Shown here: positions 16,063 to 24,813 of the stretch, in pieces
How positions within the stretch are numbered: position 1 is the first letter of the stretch
Layout: each line of letters opens with the position of its first letter
Source of the DNA: Arenibacter sp. F26102
GTDB taxonomy: Bacteria > Bacteroidota > Bacteroidia > Flavobacteriales > Flavobacteriaceae
Reading direction: 5' to 3'
Length of the DNA: 64,000 nt
NCBI RefSeq assembly: GCF_023015865.1
Contig: NZ_JALKBC010000004.1
Coordinates: 124,770 to 188,769 of the forward strand
The notes under the pieces: model-generated
Told to the model about the DNA's origin: nothing
The model's database searches: none
Seen by the model: only the letters and a program-made list of their open reading frames with translations
Program-made: the position numbers and the translations under genes

Positions 16063-16686
16063 TTATTTTTTGATCAAATTTTTTCGAAAATTACCGGTGA
16101 CAATGAGTAATATCATTATCAATATGGATACTCCCAAAATTATGCCAATATTAAATAAAGCACTTTGAATACCTATTTCAGGGATATTAAGAAAAGGATA
16201 AGGATAATATCCAGAAATATATCCCCTTGAAAAAATAAACGTAACATAAATCATTGGATAGAGTAACCAGTACAGGACTGATTTTGTTTCTAGGTCATCT
16301 TTATTGGAATAACGGAACCAATAGATTAAAAGATATATTGGGATAACCGTATGCAGTAATTCATCGACCACAAATTGTAAGCCGGTAGGATTCCATATAT
16401 GTCTCAAACTAACCTGATAAACCAAACCCACAATTAATATAAACGTGGTTAAAGCCGTTAAGGCTCCATTGGATATGAAAAGGTGAAAGGGATTTTTTTT
16501 GGAATTGCGATAGGACATTGTAAAATATAGTGCTGCCAGTATATTGGTCAAAATAGTAAAAAAACTAAAAAAACGGATAATTGTTTCTGAAATCCCCGCT
16601 TGTCTATTTATTATCAATAAAACAAATTGACCAATGATTGCGAACCAACCTAAAATTAGTCCTATAGCTTCAAATTTTCTTTTCAT
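16063..16686 (-). CDS. Pr6Pr family membrane protein
   Basis: About 207 residues with six predicted transmembrane helices, starting IGLILGWFAIIGQFVLLIIN. The motifs FFSFFTILTNILAALYFTM and HIWNPTGLQFVVDELLHTVI, with His and Asn residues in the third and fourth helices, match the Pr6Pr family (FAR-17a/AIG1-like). The family is uncharacterised in bacteria. An ATG at 16749 would add 21 hydrophobic residues; the ATG at 16686 (MKRKFEAIG) fits family lengths better. It is separated by four bases from the META lipoprotein gene. Confidence 0.82.
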   Translation of the reverse strand: MKRKFEAIGLILGWFAIIGQFVLLIINRQAGISETIIRFFSFFTILTNILAALYFTMSYRNSKKNPFHLFISNGALTALTTFILIVGLVYQVSLRHIWNPTGLQFVVDELLHTVIPIYLLIYWFRYSNKDDLETKSVLYWLLYPMIYVTFIFSRGYISGYYPYPFLNIPEIGIQSALFNIGIILGVSILIMILLIVTGNFRKNLIKK

Positions 16687-16803
16687 ATATCTTGAGTTAC
16701 TGAAAACCAGAAATGATAAAATGTTGGTTATAAACCAACATTTTATCATATAAACATATAAAATCTGGAAATTTAGACATTATGGAAAATGAAGTAATGA
16801 TAT

Positions 16804-17169
16804 TTATAGCAATTGGATTTGTAACCTTAGTAATTCCTTCCAACCCATGATTGCGGAATAACCCTGTAAATGGGCATCGTAGGAATGATAATATATTTCT
16901 CTATTTAAATCAAGGATTACGGGCCATTGGATATCATCAACACCTTGACCCAATACGTTTACAATGGCTGTTTCTACAAACTCTCTACAAATGGCTCCAA
17001 TAATCCTTATCTCCTCATTATTACCTGACCCAGCTAGGCCAATATAAAAATCCGCTGGTTTTCCGCTAAAGGAACATGGTGGGATCTCTTCTGCAACAAG
17101 TAAGGAATTTTCCACTGGCCCATCAAAGGATTCGCAAATGGCATTAAATGAATTTCTGACACCTTTCAT
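16804..17169 (-). CDS. Hypothetical protein
   Basis: A 121-residue soluble protein without a signal peptide. Seen: CESFDGPVENSLLVAEEIPP, CSFSGKPADFYIGLAGSGNN and a C-terminal YSAIMGWKELLRLQIQLL helix. I do not recognise the family. The composition is coding-like and the ATG is well placed, but no neighbour suggests a role. Confidence 0.6.
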   Translation of the reverse strand: MKGVRNSFNAICESFDGPVENSLLVAEEIPPCSFSGKPADFYIGLAGSGNNEEIRIIGAICREFVETAIVNVLGQGVDDIQWPVILDLNREIYYHSYDAHLQGYSAIMGWKELLRLQIQLL

Positions 17170-17395
17170 AAGTCCAAAGTTACTTTTTTTATTGCCGAAT
17201 GGTTAAACTGACCTAATACTTATCACCTGAATTATTAACGATTGAATCATCTTAAATTCAGAATCTTATAGAAATAATCAACAAAAGTTGCATTTAATGA
17301 AATTTGGAGCAATAGGTTGAACGGATGATAATATTTTCAAACCTGAGTATTTTAATATACGTATAGGGAATTACACAAGTAATAATAGGAATGGA

Positions 17396-17566
17396 TTAAT
17401 CCCATATGAATCCATTCATCAATCTATCTGTAAATGCATAAAGTACCATTACGAACAATAGTGTGCACACCCAAAAATATATCTTAAATCCATTCTTTAT
17501 AATATGGTTCCCCAGGTTCTTAAAGGCTTCTGAATAGACCCTTTTAATAAGTAGTGTTTTAGCCAT
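17396..17566 (-). CDS. Small single-pass membrane protein
   Basis: A 56-codon frame from the ATG at 17566 to the TAA at 17396. The product starts MAKTLLIKRVYSEAFKNLGN, has one hydrophobic segment (FWVCTLLFVMVLYAF) and a short charged tail. The organisation resembles small inner-membrane proteins seen in Flavobacteriaceae, but I cannot name it. No strong neighbours. Confidence 0.5.
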   Translation of the reverse strand: MAKTLLIKRVYSEAFKNLGNHIIKNGFKIYFWVCTLLFVMVLYAFTDRLMNGFIWD

Positions 17567-17811
17567 TTTTCTGTCTTGATTAAATCTTGGCCAAAAATAG
17601 ACCTCAGTAAACAGCCCGCCCGATGTAATGGATAAAATGACAATAATATGGTTTAGTTGTCAACGAAATTCAATAAGCCCAATATTTAAGGCCGTTTGTC
17701 GATATTGTTGATAATTCGCCACTATTTTAAGTATGGATACAAAGTTGTTATTTGGATGTTTATCCAACTCTAACAAAAGATTACCTCTGTATTGCAATTG
17801 GTCTTTTTAAA
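17567..17811. other. Intergenic region, nothing recognised
   Basis: AT-rich sequence between the small membrane protein and the gene at 17.8-18.2 kb. I see no terminator, repeat or coding frame of note. Confidence 0.3.
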
Positions 17812-18212
17812 ATGAAACATATCGAAAAAGTATTGATATCTACGGAATTAAGGCATTATTTGGATGGTGGTTATTCAATGCATCAATTGTAAATCTATTA
17901 ATTGTGGAAAAAGAGAATTCTAAATTTTGTGAATATACCAAACACTACAAGGCAATATCATTTAATGTAAGGTATTCCTATGCGACCAATGACCTTCGGG
18001 AATTGTTTTTTGCCGCCCAACCTTTGGAAACTTTGAACAACAAGGAATCAACCGGAGATTTCATGTATGGGAAGATCGATAGGGATTTTAAGTTAAAGAT
18101 AGGTATAAAGGAATTTCAAATAATAATGTCCCAGGAATTGCATGAAAGGATGGGTGTGCTATACGACGAAATTAGAAATGAATATGTCCAGTTCATCAAT
18201 ACAAACCTATAA
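17812..18212 (+). CDS. Hypothetical protein, probably frameshifted near its start
   Basis: The uninterrupted frame runs from a GTG at 17904 to 18212 (102 residues, with SFNVRYSYATNDLRELFFAA and KIGIKEFQIIMSQELHERMG). A better start may be the ATG at 17812, which reads MKHIEKVLISTELRHYLDGG then YSMHQL and a stop; shifting by one base at about 17888 joins it smoothly to VNLLIVEKENSKFCE. The joined form would be about 132 residues. The family is not recognised. The coordinates given include the putative 5' segment; a start at 17904 is the conservative alternative. Confidence 0.45.
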
Positions 18213-18387
18213 GTTGGAGGATGTAAATATAGAAGATGTATAACTAGTGGTATAAAATTTTTCATACATAAGATAACTGTCGTAACTACGAAATATATAC
18301 CGTTTCCCCTTAAACTTTTGATCTATACGTATCAGTAAGGGTAATAACCTTAATTTTGATACACGGATTACCACAGGGGAAAAAGAG

Positions 18388-18600
18388 GTGTCCAAACGTA
18401 GGGCCGATGTTTTTTTTCGTTTACAACAAGGAGAATTTATTGCTTTTGTAGATGGAAAGGTCAAAAAGGTGAAATTCAATTTACAATCTATTATAAAGGA
18501 ATTGCCACCCAGAAGGAATTATTATTCCCAAGAAGATTTGAGAATGAATTTTGAAAGGATCTACCGGGAGATTCGGTCGATTACAAAGGTAGATACTTAA
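18388..18600 (+). CDS. Hypothetical small protein of a repeated family
   Basis: The frame is open from 18322 to 18600, but the only start is a GTG at 18388, so the gene may be 5'-truncated. The product has VFFRLQQGEFIAFVDGKVKK and a C-terminal EDLRMNFERIYREIRSITK. A degraded paralogue with the same FRLxQxEFI and NFERIYRE patterns lies at 36.1 kb on the minus strand. The family is not recognised. It is small, basic and soluble. Confidence 0.45.
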   Translation: MSKRRADVFFRLQQGEFIAFVDGKVKKVKFNLQSIIKELPPRRNYYSQEDLRMNFERIYREIRSITKVDT

Positions 18601-18706
18601 CTCCCCATAATTTTCAACAATAAAGTAGTGCTAATTCAAATGCTAATTTTAACGAAACGGAGCCTTATTACAATGAGGTTTTTTTATAACTAAATGATTA
18701 TGTTAT

Positions 18707-18922
18707 TTAATTATCTTCGGAAATGTTATAAAAGTCTTCTTTGACTTTTTTTGATAACCCCTGGGTTTTGCCCGTTAAATTGTGGTCAGCAATGTCGTTG
18801 AATTCGACAATGGTGTCCATTTTAAAAACCTGTTTGTCAAAAGGAGGTACATCCCGATCGATTACATACCCAGATAAAGCCAATAAGTAAGTACCAAATA
18901 ATAGAATAGACCTTTTCATCAC
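18707..18922 (-). CDS. Small exported hypothetical protein
   Basis: A 71-residue product with an N-terminal signal-like segment (MKRSILLFGTYLLALSGYV) followed by a charged tail (DRDVPPFDKQVFKMDTIVEF). No cysteine for lipidation. Not recognised; presumed periplasmic. Confidence 0.45.
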   Translation of the reverse strand: MMKRSILLFGTYLLALSGYVIDRDVPPFDKQVFKMDTIVEFNDIADHNLTGKTQGLSKKVKEDFYNISEDN

Positions 18923-18964
18923 ATATTATTTTTGTTCGTGCGATTTAATATTGATGAATTAAAG

Positions 18965-19147
18965 TTAGCATAGGTATAATTTTCTCATTAGCTCAAATGC
19001 AAAATTTTTTATCCTCTTCAACATTTTCATTTTACTACCTTTCCAATTATTATCGTTGCTATTCGTAATATTTTCCTTTTGAAAAGGAACGCTTCGAGGA
19101 AAAATTGAGGTGAAATCTTGAATGCCTTCGTTGTCCTTCATTATCAT
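18965..19147 (-). CDS. Small hypothetical protein
   Basis: A 60-codon frame with a basic C-terminal half (KMKMLKRIKNFAFELMRKLY) that could form an amphipathic helix. No family is recognised, and the frame could be spurious. The ATG at 19147 or 19141 could serve as start. Confidence 0.3.
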   Translation of the reverse strand: MIMKDNEGIQDFTSIFPRSVPFQKENITNSNDNNWKGSKMKMLKRIKNFAFELMRKLYLC

Positions 19148-19237
19148 ATAATCGTTTCAACTAATGGTTGATTCATTTGAATTAATATTTAGGAAACCGC
19201 ATTATTATTTTCACCTAGTGAACTTTACTTTTTAGCT

Positions 19238-19549
19238 ATGATTTTTTCACTCGAAATTATTATTCCGTTCTTTTGTGGTTTCGCCACGGCATTTGCACTA
19301 TTCTACATATTCGGATTAGTTAACGAACCAAAAAATCAATTATCCAAGGACATTCAAGAATTTCAATTTAACCGAAATATAGACCGGGCTGCAAGTCTGA
19401 ACAAAGGAGGTATTGACCAAAATTTTGTTATAAGTTTAAAAGACGACCAAACTTCCAAAACCAAGAGAAGGTTTAACAAGAGCCTAAAAATGCTCAAGAT
19501 CAAAATTGAAGAGTTTAAAGCTCGAAACAATGTTTCTCAATTGCAGTAA
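19238..19549 (+). CDS. Small membrane-anchored protein with relic copy in block B
   Basis: A 103-residue protein with one N-terminal transmembrane helix (IIPFFCGFATAFALFYIFGL) and a basic cytoplasmic tail (TKRRFNKSLKMLKIKIEEF). I do not recognise the family. Its 3' end has a frameshifted relic at 41411-41505 just upstream of the second pseudo-receiver, so it belongs to the duplicated block. It lies 235 bases upstream of the block A pseudo-receiver gene, and the two may work together. Confidence 0.6.
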   Translation: MIFSLEIIIPFFCGFATAFALFYIFGLVNEPKNQLSKDIQEFQFNRNIDRAASLNKGGIDQNFVISLKDDQTSKTKRRFNKSLKMLKIKIEEFKARNNVSQLQ

Positions 19550-19699
19550 GATATTTTAGGATTAGTGAATAAGGTTATAATATTGAGCGTGTCTTTTCCC
19601 AAATAATTGGATGAAAGCTAAAGTCTTGATACATAAACTGGAGTTCAGGGTAAGCTGTAGTTGGAAAGTCCACCATTTCAACGAAAAAACACGGATTTA

Positions 19700-19783
19700 T
19701 AGTCGATTAAACAGAATAAATAACAATATTTGGAGTTAAAGTATCATACCTAAATCTAGTGATAATTTAACTATTTCCCCGAA
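19700..19783 (+). promoter_or_regulatory. Highly conserved leader of the pseudo-receiver gene (copy A)
   Basis: The 80 bases upstream of the ATG, including GGAGTTAAAGTATCATACCT, match the leader of the block B copy (41661-41744) with only about six or seven differences by eye. That is clearly more conserved than the coding sequence. It probably holds the promoter and a regulatory or RNA element; no hairpin is obvious. Confidence 0.55.
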
Positions 19784-20191
19784 ATGTATCCAAAGAATGT
19801 ATTATTAATCGAAAACAGTATGCTAGATGCCATACTGATCAAGGATTGCCTCCAGCAAAATGGGAGTCATTGCAATATAAATTTGTTCGAAGATGGATTT
19901 GAAGCCATCGTGCATATTGAAAGCATGCTTCAGAATAAAAAAAATGGAATTCCGGATTTAATTATTGCAAATGAGGATTTGATAATAGTTAACGGAGTTA
20001 ACCTCTTATCCAAAATTAGCGATTTAACTAATTTTTATATCCCCGTGATAATATTAACTTCTTCGGGGCCCGAAGTACAACCGCAATTTAATAGACATAG
20101 CTGTTGCTATATTTCCAAACCCCTTGAGATCAAAAAGTTTTTAAGGGTAATTCGGGAAATCAATTATTATTGGTTAAGTCTGGTAAATTAA
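19784..20191 (+). CDS. Degenerate single-domain response regulator (copy A)
   Basis: A 135-residue receiver-like protein of the Rcp1 group. Seen: VLLIENSMLDAILIKDCLQQ (one acidic residue where most receivers have a pair), PDLIIANEDLI where the phospho-acceptor Asp is expected but Asn is present, IILTSSG (Thr kept) and CYISKPLEIKKFL (Lys kept). It probably cannot be phosphorylated in the normal way. The paralogue at 41.7 kb shares all these replacements, so they are selected rather than decay. It is followed by a giant PAS sensor. Confidence 0.8.
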   Translation: MYPKNVLLIENSMLDAILIKDCLQQNGSHCNINLFEDGFEAIVHIESMLQNKKNGIPDLIIANEDLIIVNGVNLLSKISDLTNFYIPVIILTSSGPEVQPQFNRHSCCYISKPLEIKKFLRVIREINYYWLSLVN

Positions 20192-20379
20192 TCGTAGTTC
20201 TTAAATTCCGATTTACAATTATTTAAAGTTGGTTATATAGTTCAACTTATCGATCGGATCGGCGAAATAAGTAAAGGTATATTCCAGTATTATAATGTAA
20301 TGGTCTTTACGAAATTATTATACACGCTTGTCAATGACATGTATCAAAATGGTTTCTTTAAATTAAACAACAGTTTATA

Positions 20380-23300
20380 GTGTTTAGAAAAAGAATTGAA
20401 TTGTTCCCCACGTTTCCAAAAATGGAGGTTCCACTATGGAACTATAATGATATATGTCAATTGGCCTCTTTTGTCATCGATTCCCCTTCGATCAAGATTG
20501 AAATTTTAAAGTTGCCTATCGGATTGGAAAATGAATTTAATGGTGAACATTTCCTATCCCAAATAGAAAAACAAGTTTTGGACCATCTGGACATGTCACC
20601 TAACGAATTACTTAACTTAAAGGGAATCGAATTTGATGAATTAATTGATAGCTCCGCAAACCTGGACAAAGCTCCTCCCCTGAATTTGATCATAGCCCCT
20701 TTAGTTGATTCTGATAAAACTACCTTGGGCATTGTTTGTTTCCATACTCAGGAAACCTTAACCCTCAGCAAACAACAAACAGAACTGATCAAGGCATTGG
20801 CCAATCAAGCGGTTCCCTTTATTCCACTTCAGAAGGAAAAGATAAAAACCCTTTCTCCCAATGCTTTCTTTGACAACATTAACATTAACCTAAGTAATTA
20901 CTCCGAAGTTAATGGGACGGCTAGTTGGGAGTTCGATATTGCAACCAATAACCTGTGGTTAAGTCCCTTGTTCTTTGATATGCTTGGCTATAAACCTGAT
21001 GAGCTCAAGCTGGAGTCGATTGCTAATTGGGTCGATCTGGTCTTCTTTTTAGATCAAGATAAATTGAGAAATATTTGGCAAAAGTGGAGTAATAATGATT
21101 TTACACAAAATGAATTTGAATGCCGGGTCGTTCACGAATCCGGTGACCTTGTTTTTATTAATATTGAGGTCAATAATTCTAAGATCAATGATGATAACGA
21201 ACTTATTTTCTTTGAAGGTGACATACAAGATATAACTACCCAAAAGAAGGTTTGGCAACAAATTGAACTTATAAATCCAAAGTTTACCTCCGTAATCCAG
21301 GCCGGATATAATTGGATGGCAGTAGTTGACTTAAATGGAAATTATTCATACGCCAATTCAACCTTAAAATCGGCCGTGGGCTATACGACCGAGGAATTAA
21401 TGGACAAAAACTTTTTTAGTTTTGTCCATGATGGGGAAAGGGATAAAGTAGCCAATTATTTTTCAAAATTTTTGATAAATGAACCTTTTGTTTCCAAACC
21501 TTTTAGATATCGACACAAAAGTGGTACGTGGAAATGGATAGAAATTTTACTTATCAATTTAAAGGATGACCCCATGATTCAGGGTGTGGTAGTCAATGCC
21601 AGGGACATTACCGAAAGGGTACTGACAAATAAGAAAATAAAAGCTTCCGAGGAAAAGCACCGTTTGCTTTTTAATTCCAGTCCATACCCTAAATATATTT
21701 TGGAGACAGAGAGTTTACGAATCTTGGATGTGAATGAGGCCATGTTGAAATTTTATGGTTACTCTCGGGAGGAGTATACTACTATGACCGCCCTGGACCT
21801 AAGGCCACAGGAGGAAGTGAATAAATTATTGGAAGGTATAAGGGAGTTCCAATTGCAGGATAAAACCCTTAACTCTGGAATATATGTACACAAAAAGAAG
21901 AATGGTGAATTGGTGAAAATGGAGATTGTTGGGCAACATGTAACCATTAACGGAGTAAAATGCATCCTGGTCAATTGCACCGATGTAACCGATAAGGAAC
22001 AATATTTAGAAGAACTAAAACAATCGGAACAAAAATTAAAAAGGGCCTCGGTTATTGCCAAACTTGGCTATTGGAATTTTGATGACTTAACTTTATCGTT
22101 CTCCGAGGAAGTATATAAAATTTGGGAAAGGAAGCAGGATTCCAATGAATTTAATTATGATTCCTTTTTGGACACCATTCATCCTGATGACCGTGAAGCT
22201 TTCATTGATCAAAACAAAAGATCAATTGCACAGAATGAAAACTATGACTTCGTATACAGAATTGTATTGCCCAATAATTCTGTAAAATGGATACATCAGT
22301 TGGGACAGCCTGTTCAAGGTACCGACCTTGGTACTAAGAAGTTTGAGGGTACTTTACAAGATATTACCCAACGAAAAAAGGAAGAACAACATTTGAGATT
22401 GTTGGAATCTGTGGTAACAAACACCAAGGATGCGGTATTGATTACTGAAGCAGAACCTTTTGATCGGCCAGGACCTGGAATTTTGTACGTTAATGATGCC
22501 TTTACTGAAATGACAGGATATACTCCTGAAGATGTAATCGGCAAAACACCTAGAATTTTACAGGGACCGAGATCGGATAAGGCGGAATTAAAACGATTGA
22601 GCAGGGCAATGCGAAGATGGGAACCATGTGAAATTACTGTAGTAAATTACAAAAAGAATGGTGAGGAATTTTGGGTAAACATGTCCTTAACTCCTGTTGC
22701 AGATGAAAAAGGATGGTTCACACACTGGATATCCATTGAGCGGGACGTAAGTGAACAAAAAAATCAGGAGCTTTTAAAAAATTTAATTATTGACATAAGT
22801 GTATTGTTCAGTTACGAAAAGGACCTGAAATCATGTTTATTAAGCGTTTTGAGTTATTTAGCTGACTTTGGTGACTATGCACTTGGTGAAATATGGCTGC
22901 CTAATTCGGAAAACACCCAATTAAAACTCTTTGTCAATGATCTAAATAGGAATACTGAAAACTGGTCATCCAAGGGCGAGCAAAGTGATACCATTTTTGA
23001 ATACACAGAAGGCTTGGCCTACTCCGTATGGAAAATGGAGGTAATGGAAATATGGGATACCGAGGAATTAAAGGGGATAGAAATAAGCGGAATTCTCAAG
23101 GATTCGGGAGTTTCAAGCCTTGTTGGTATACCACTCGTTCATAATGAAAATTTTTTTGGTGTACTTAATTTGGGATTAGACGCTAAATCTAAGCACCAAA
23201 TTTTACAAGGTGAACGCTATCAGGAAATCTCAAACCATTTGGCTGCTGAAATAAAAAGAAAATTGCTTGAAAATGAACTTGATCATATATTTAGTTTTGC

Positions 23301-24567
23301 TCCTGATATTTTGTGCAAGGCTGGATATGACGGGTATTTTAAAAAAATAAATCCGGCTACTTCAAAGCTTTTGGGATATTCCGAGGAGGAATTACTTTCA
23401 AAACAAATTATTGAGTTCGTTCATCCAGAGGATCGGGAAAAAACTAGAAACCAACAAATGTTCTTATATGAGGGGAATTCCTATAAATACTTTGAGAACC
23501 GTTATATCACTAAAAAGGGAGATATAATTTGGCTTAGTTGGACGGCTAGGCCGATTCCAGAGGAAGATGCCATTTACGCGGTGGCCAAGGATATTACTGA
23601 AAACAGGGAGCTTAAAAATATTCTTAATGAAGTAACGGACTTAGCCCTTATAGGGGCATGGGAACTGAATTTAAAGAGAGGCCATATCTATTGGTCCGAA
23701 ATGACAAAAAAAATCCATGAAGTGGACGTAAGTTTTTCTCCGACCATTGAAAGTGTTCTGGGGTACTGCCAAAGTCCTGAAACTCGGGAAATAGTTCTAT
23801 TTAATATAGAAAATGCCTTAAAAAGAGGAAAATCTTGGGATATGGAACTTGAAATAATTACGGCAAAGGGGAACCAACGCTGGGTTAGAATGATTGGAAA
23901 ACCAGATTTTATCAATGACGAGTGTGTAAGAATTTTTGGAAGTTTTCAAGATATCAATGATCTAAAAACTTCTCAAATAGAAGTGGAATCGGCCAACAAT
24001 GAGAAGAACAGTATTCTGGAGAGTATTGGGGATGCCTTTATTTCAGTTGACGATGGTTGGGTGGTAACCTATTGGAATAAAATGGCGGAGGAACTATTTG
24101 GTGTTCAAAAAGCAAACATAATCGGAAATAATATTTGGAAGGTCTTTGAGAATATTGTGGACCCCAAAGTCTTCGTAAAACATTACAAGGACCTAAAAAA
24201 AGAAGAAGCGGCCAACTTTCAAGAATATTTTTCAGAATGGAATAAATGGCTGGAAATTAGTGTATATCATTCGGAAAACGCTTACTCACTATATGTAAGG
24301 GATATTACAGAAAAGCTTCAAAGCCAAATTGCCGTTGAACAGCAAAATGAAAAATTAAGGGAAATCGCATGGACACAATCCCATGTGGTACGGGCCCCAT
24401 TGGCCCGATTAATGGGAATCATAGATTTGCTCAATGAAAATACTGTAGATGAGAATGAAAAGAATCTATTACTTGACCATGTATACTCCTCTGCCGTAGA
24501 ATTGGATACCATAATCCAGGAAATTGTCCATAAATCACAGGCTGTAATTGCAAATCAAAAACCTTAA
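20380..24567 (+). CDS. Multi-PAS/GAF sensor with HisKA domain but no ATPase domain
   Basis: A 1395-residue cytoplasmic sensor. Domains in order: GAF-like (about 25-150), PAS (about 180-295), PAS (305-420), PAS (425-545), PAS (555-670), a LOV-like PAS (675-800), GAF (800-965), PAS (967-1080), PAS (1082-1205), PAS (1210-1320) and HisKA (1322-1390). The phospho-acceptor is His1335 in WTQSHVVRAPLARLMG. No HATPase_c follows, and the sequence ends 50 residues later, as in other Bacteroidota PAS-HisKA proteins. The LOV-like PAS has KTPRILQG where photoactive LOV has NCRFLQ, so it lacks the flavin-linked Cys. The start is GTG at 20380; an ATG at 20422 is an alternative. A separate kinase must phosphorylate or dock it. 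Confidence 0.9.
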   Translation: MFRKRIELFPTFPKMEVPLWNYNDICQLASFVIDSPSIKIEILKLPIGLENEFNGEHFLSQIEKQVLDHLDMSPNELLNLKGIEFDELIDSSANLDKAPPLNLIIAPLVDSDKTTLGIVCFHTQETLTLSKQQTELIKALANQAVPFIPLQKEKIKTLSPNAFFDNININLSNYSEVNGTASWEFDIATNNLWLSPLFFDMLGYKPDELKLESIANWVDLVFFLDQDKLRNIWQKWSNNDFTQNEFECRVVHESGDLVFINIEVNNSKINDDNELIFFEGDIQDITTQKKVWQQIELINPKFTSVIQAGYNWMAVVDLNGNYSYANSTLKSAVGYTTEELMDKNFFSFVHDGERDKVANYFSKFLINEPFVSKPFRYRHKSGTWKWIEILLINLKDDPMIQGVVVNARDITERVLTNKKIKASEEKHRLLFNSSPYPKYILETESLRILDVNEAMLKFYGYSREEYTTMTALDLRPQEEVNKLLEGIREFQLQDKTLNSGIYVHKKKNGELVKMEIVGQHVTINGVKCILVNCTDVTDKEQYLEELKQSEQKLKRASVIAKLGYWNFDDLTLSFSEEVYKIWERKQDSNEFNYDSFLDTIHPDDREAFIDQNKRSIAQNENYDFVYRIVLPNNSVKWIHQLGQPVQGTDLGTKKFEGTLQDITQRKKEEQHLRLLESVVTNTKDAVLITEAEPFDRPGPGILYVNDAFTEMTGYTPEDVIGKTPRILQGPRSDKAELKRLSRAMRRWEPCEITVVNYKKNGEEFWVNMSLTPVADEKGWFTHWISIERDVSEQKNQELLKNLIIDISVLFSYEKDLKSCLLSVLSYLADFGDYALGEIWLPNSENTQLKLFVNDLNRNTENWSSKGEQSDTIFEYTEGLAYSVWKMEVMEIWDTEELKGIEISGILKDSGVSSLVGIPLVHNENFFGVLNLGLDAKSKHQILQGERYQEISNHLAAEIKRKLLENELDHIFSFAPDILCKAGYDGYFKKINPATSKLLGYSEEELLSKQIIEFVHPEDREKTRNQQMFLYEGNSYKYFENRYITKKGDIIWLSWTARPIPEEDAIYAVAKDITENRELKNILNEVTDLALIGAWELNLKRGHIYWSEMTKKIHEVDVSFSPTIESVLGYCQSPETREIVLFNIENALKRGKSWDMELEIITAKGNQRWVRMIGKPDFINDECVRIFGSFQDINDLKTSQIEVESANNEKNSILESIGDAFISVDDGWVVTYWNKMAEELFGVQKANIIGNNIWKVFENIVDPKVFVKHYKDLKKEEAANFQEYFSEWNKWLEISVYHSENAYSLYVRDITEKLQSQIAVEQQNEKLREIAWTQSHVVRAPLARLMGIIDLLNENTVDENEKNLLLDHVYSSAVELDTIIQEIVHKSQAVIANQKP

Positions 24568-24813
24568 AAGTAAAAATTTTAAGGGTAATTGGTCATTGCC
24601 TGGTATAGTGGCGGACCTATTTATTGTAAATTTCTCAATGTGTTTAAGGGGTTACAAGAATTGATGCTACCTCGAATTGGAAGTCTGTACTTTGCTCCTA
24701 ATGTATTTCACTTCTAAAGATTTTACAGCAATGATTTCCAATATATTTTTAGTTTGAATACTTCCTTAATTTAAAAATAATAATGAGATAATTACCAGGC
24801 GGAATATCAATGA
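24568..24813. other. Convergent intergenic region
   Basis: About 245 AT-rich bases between the 3' ends of the PAS sensor and the HATPase-receiver gene. I see no clear terminator hairpin and no gene. Confidence 0.3.

Noticed and set aside
18207-18479. Minus-strand frame of 90 codons
   Set aside because: It is antisense to the better coding candidate at 18322-18600, and its C-terminal residues are low in complexity.
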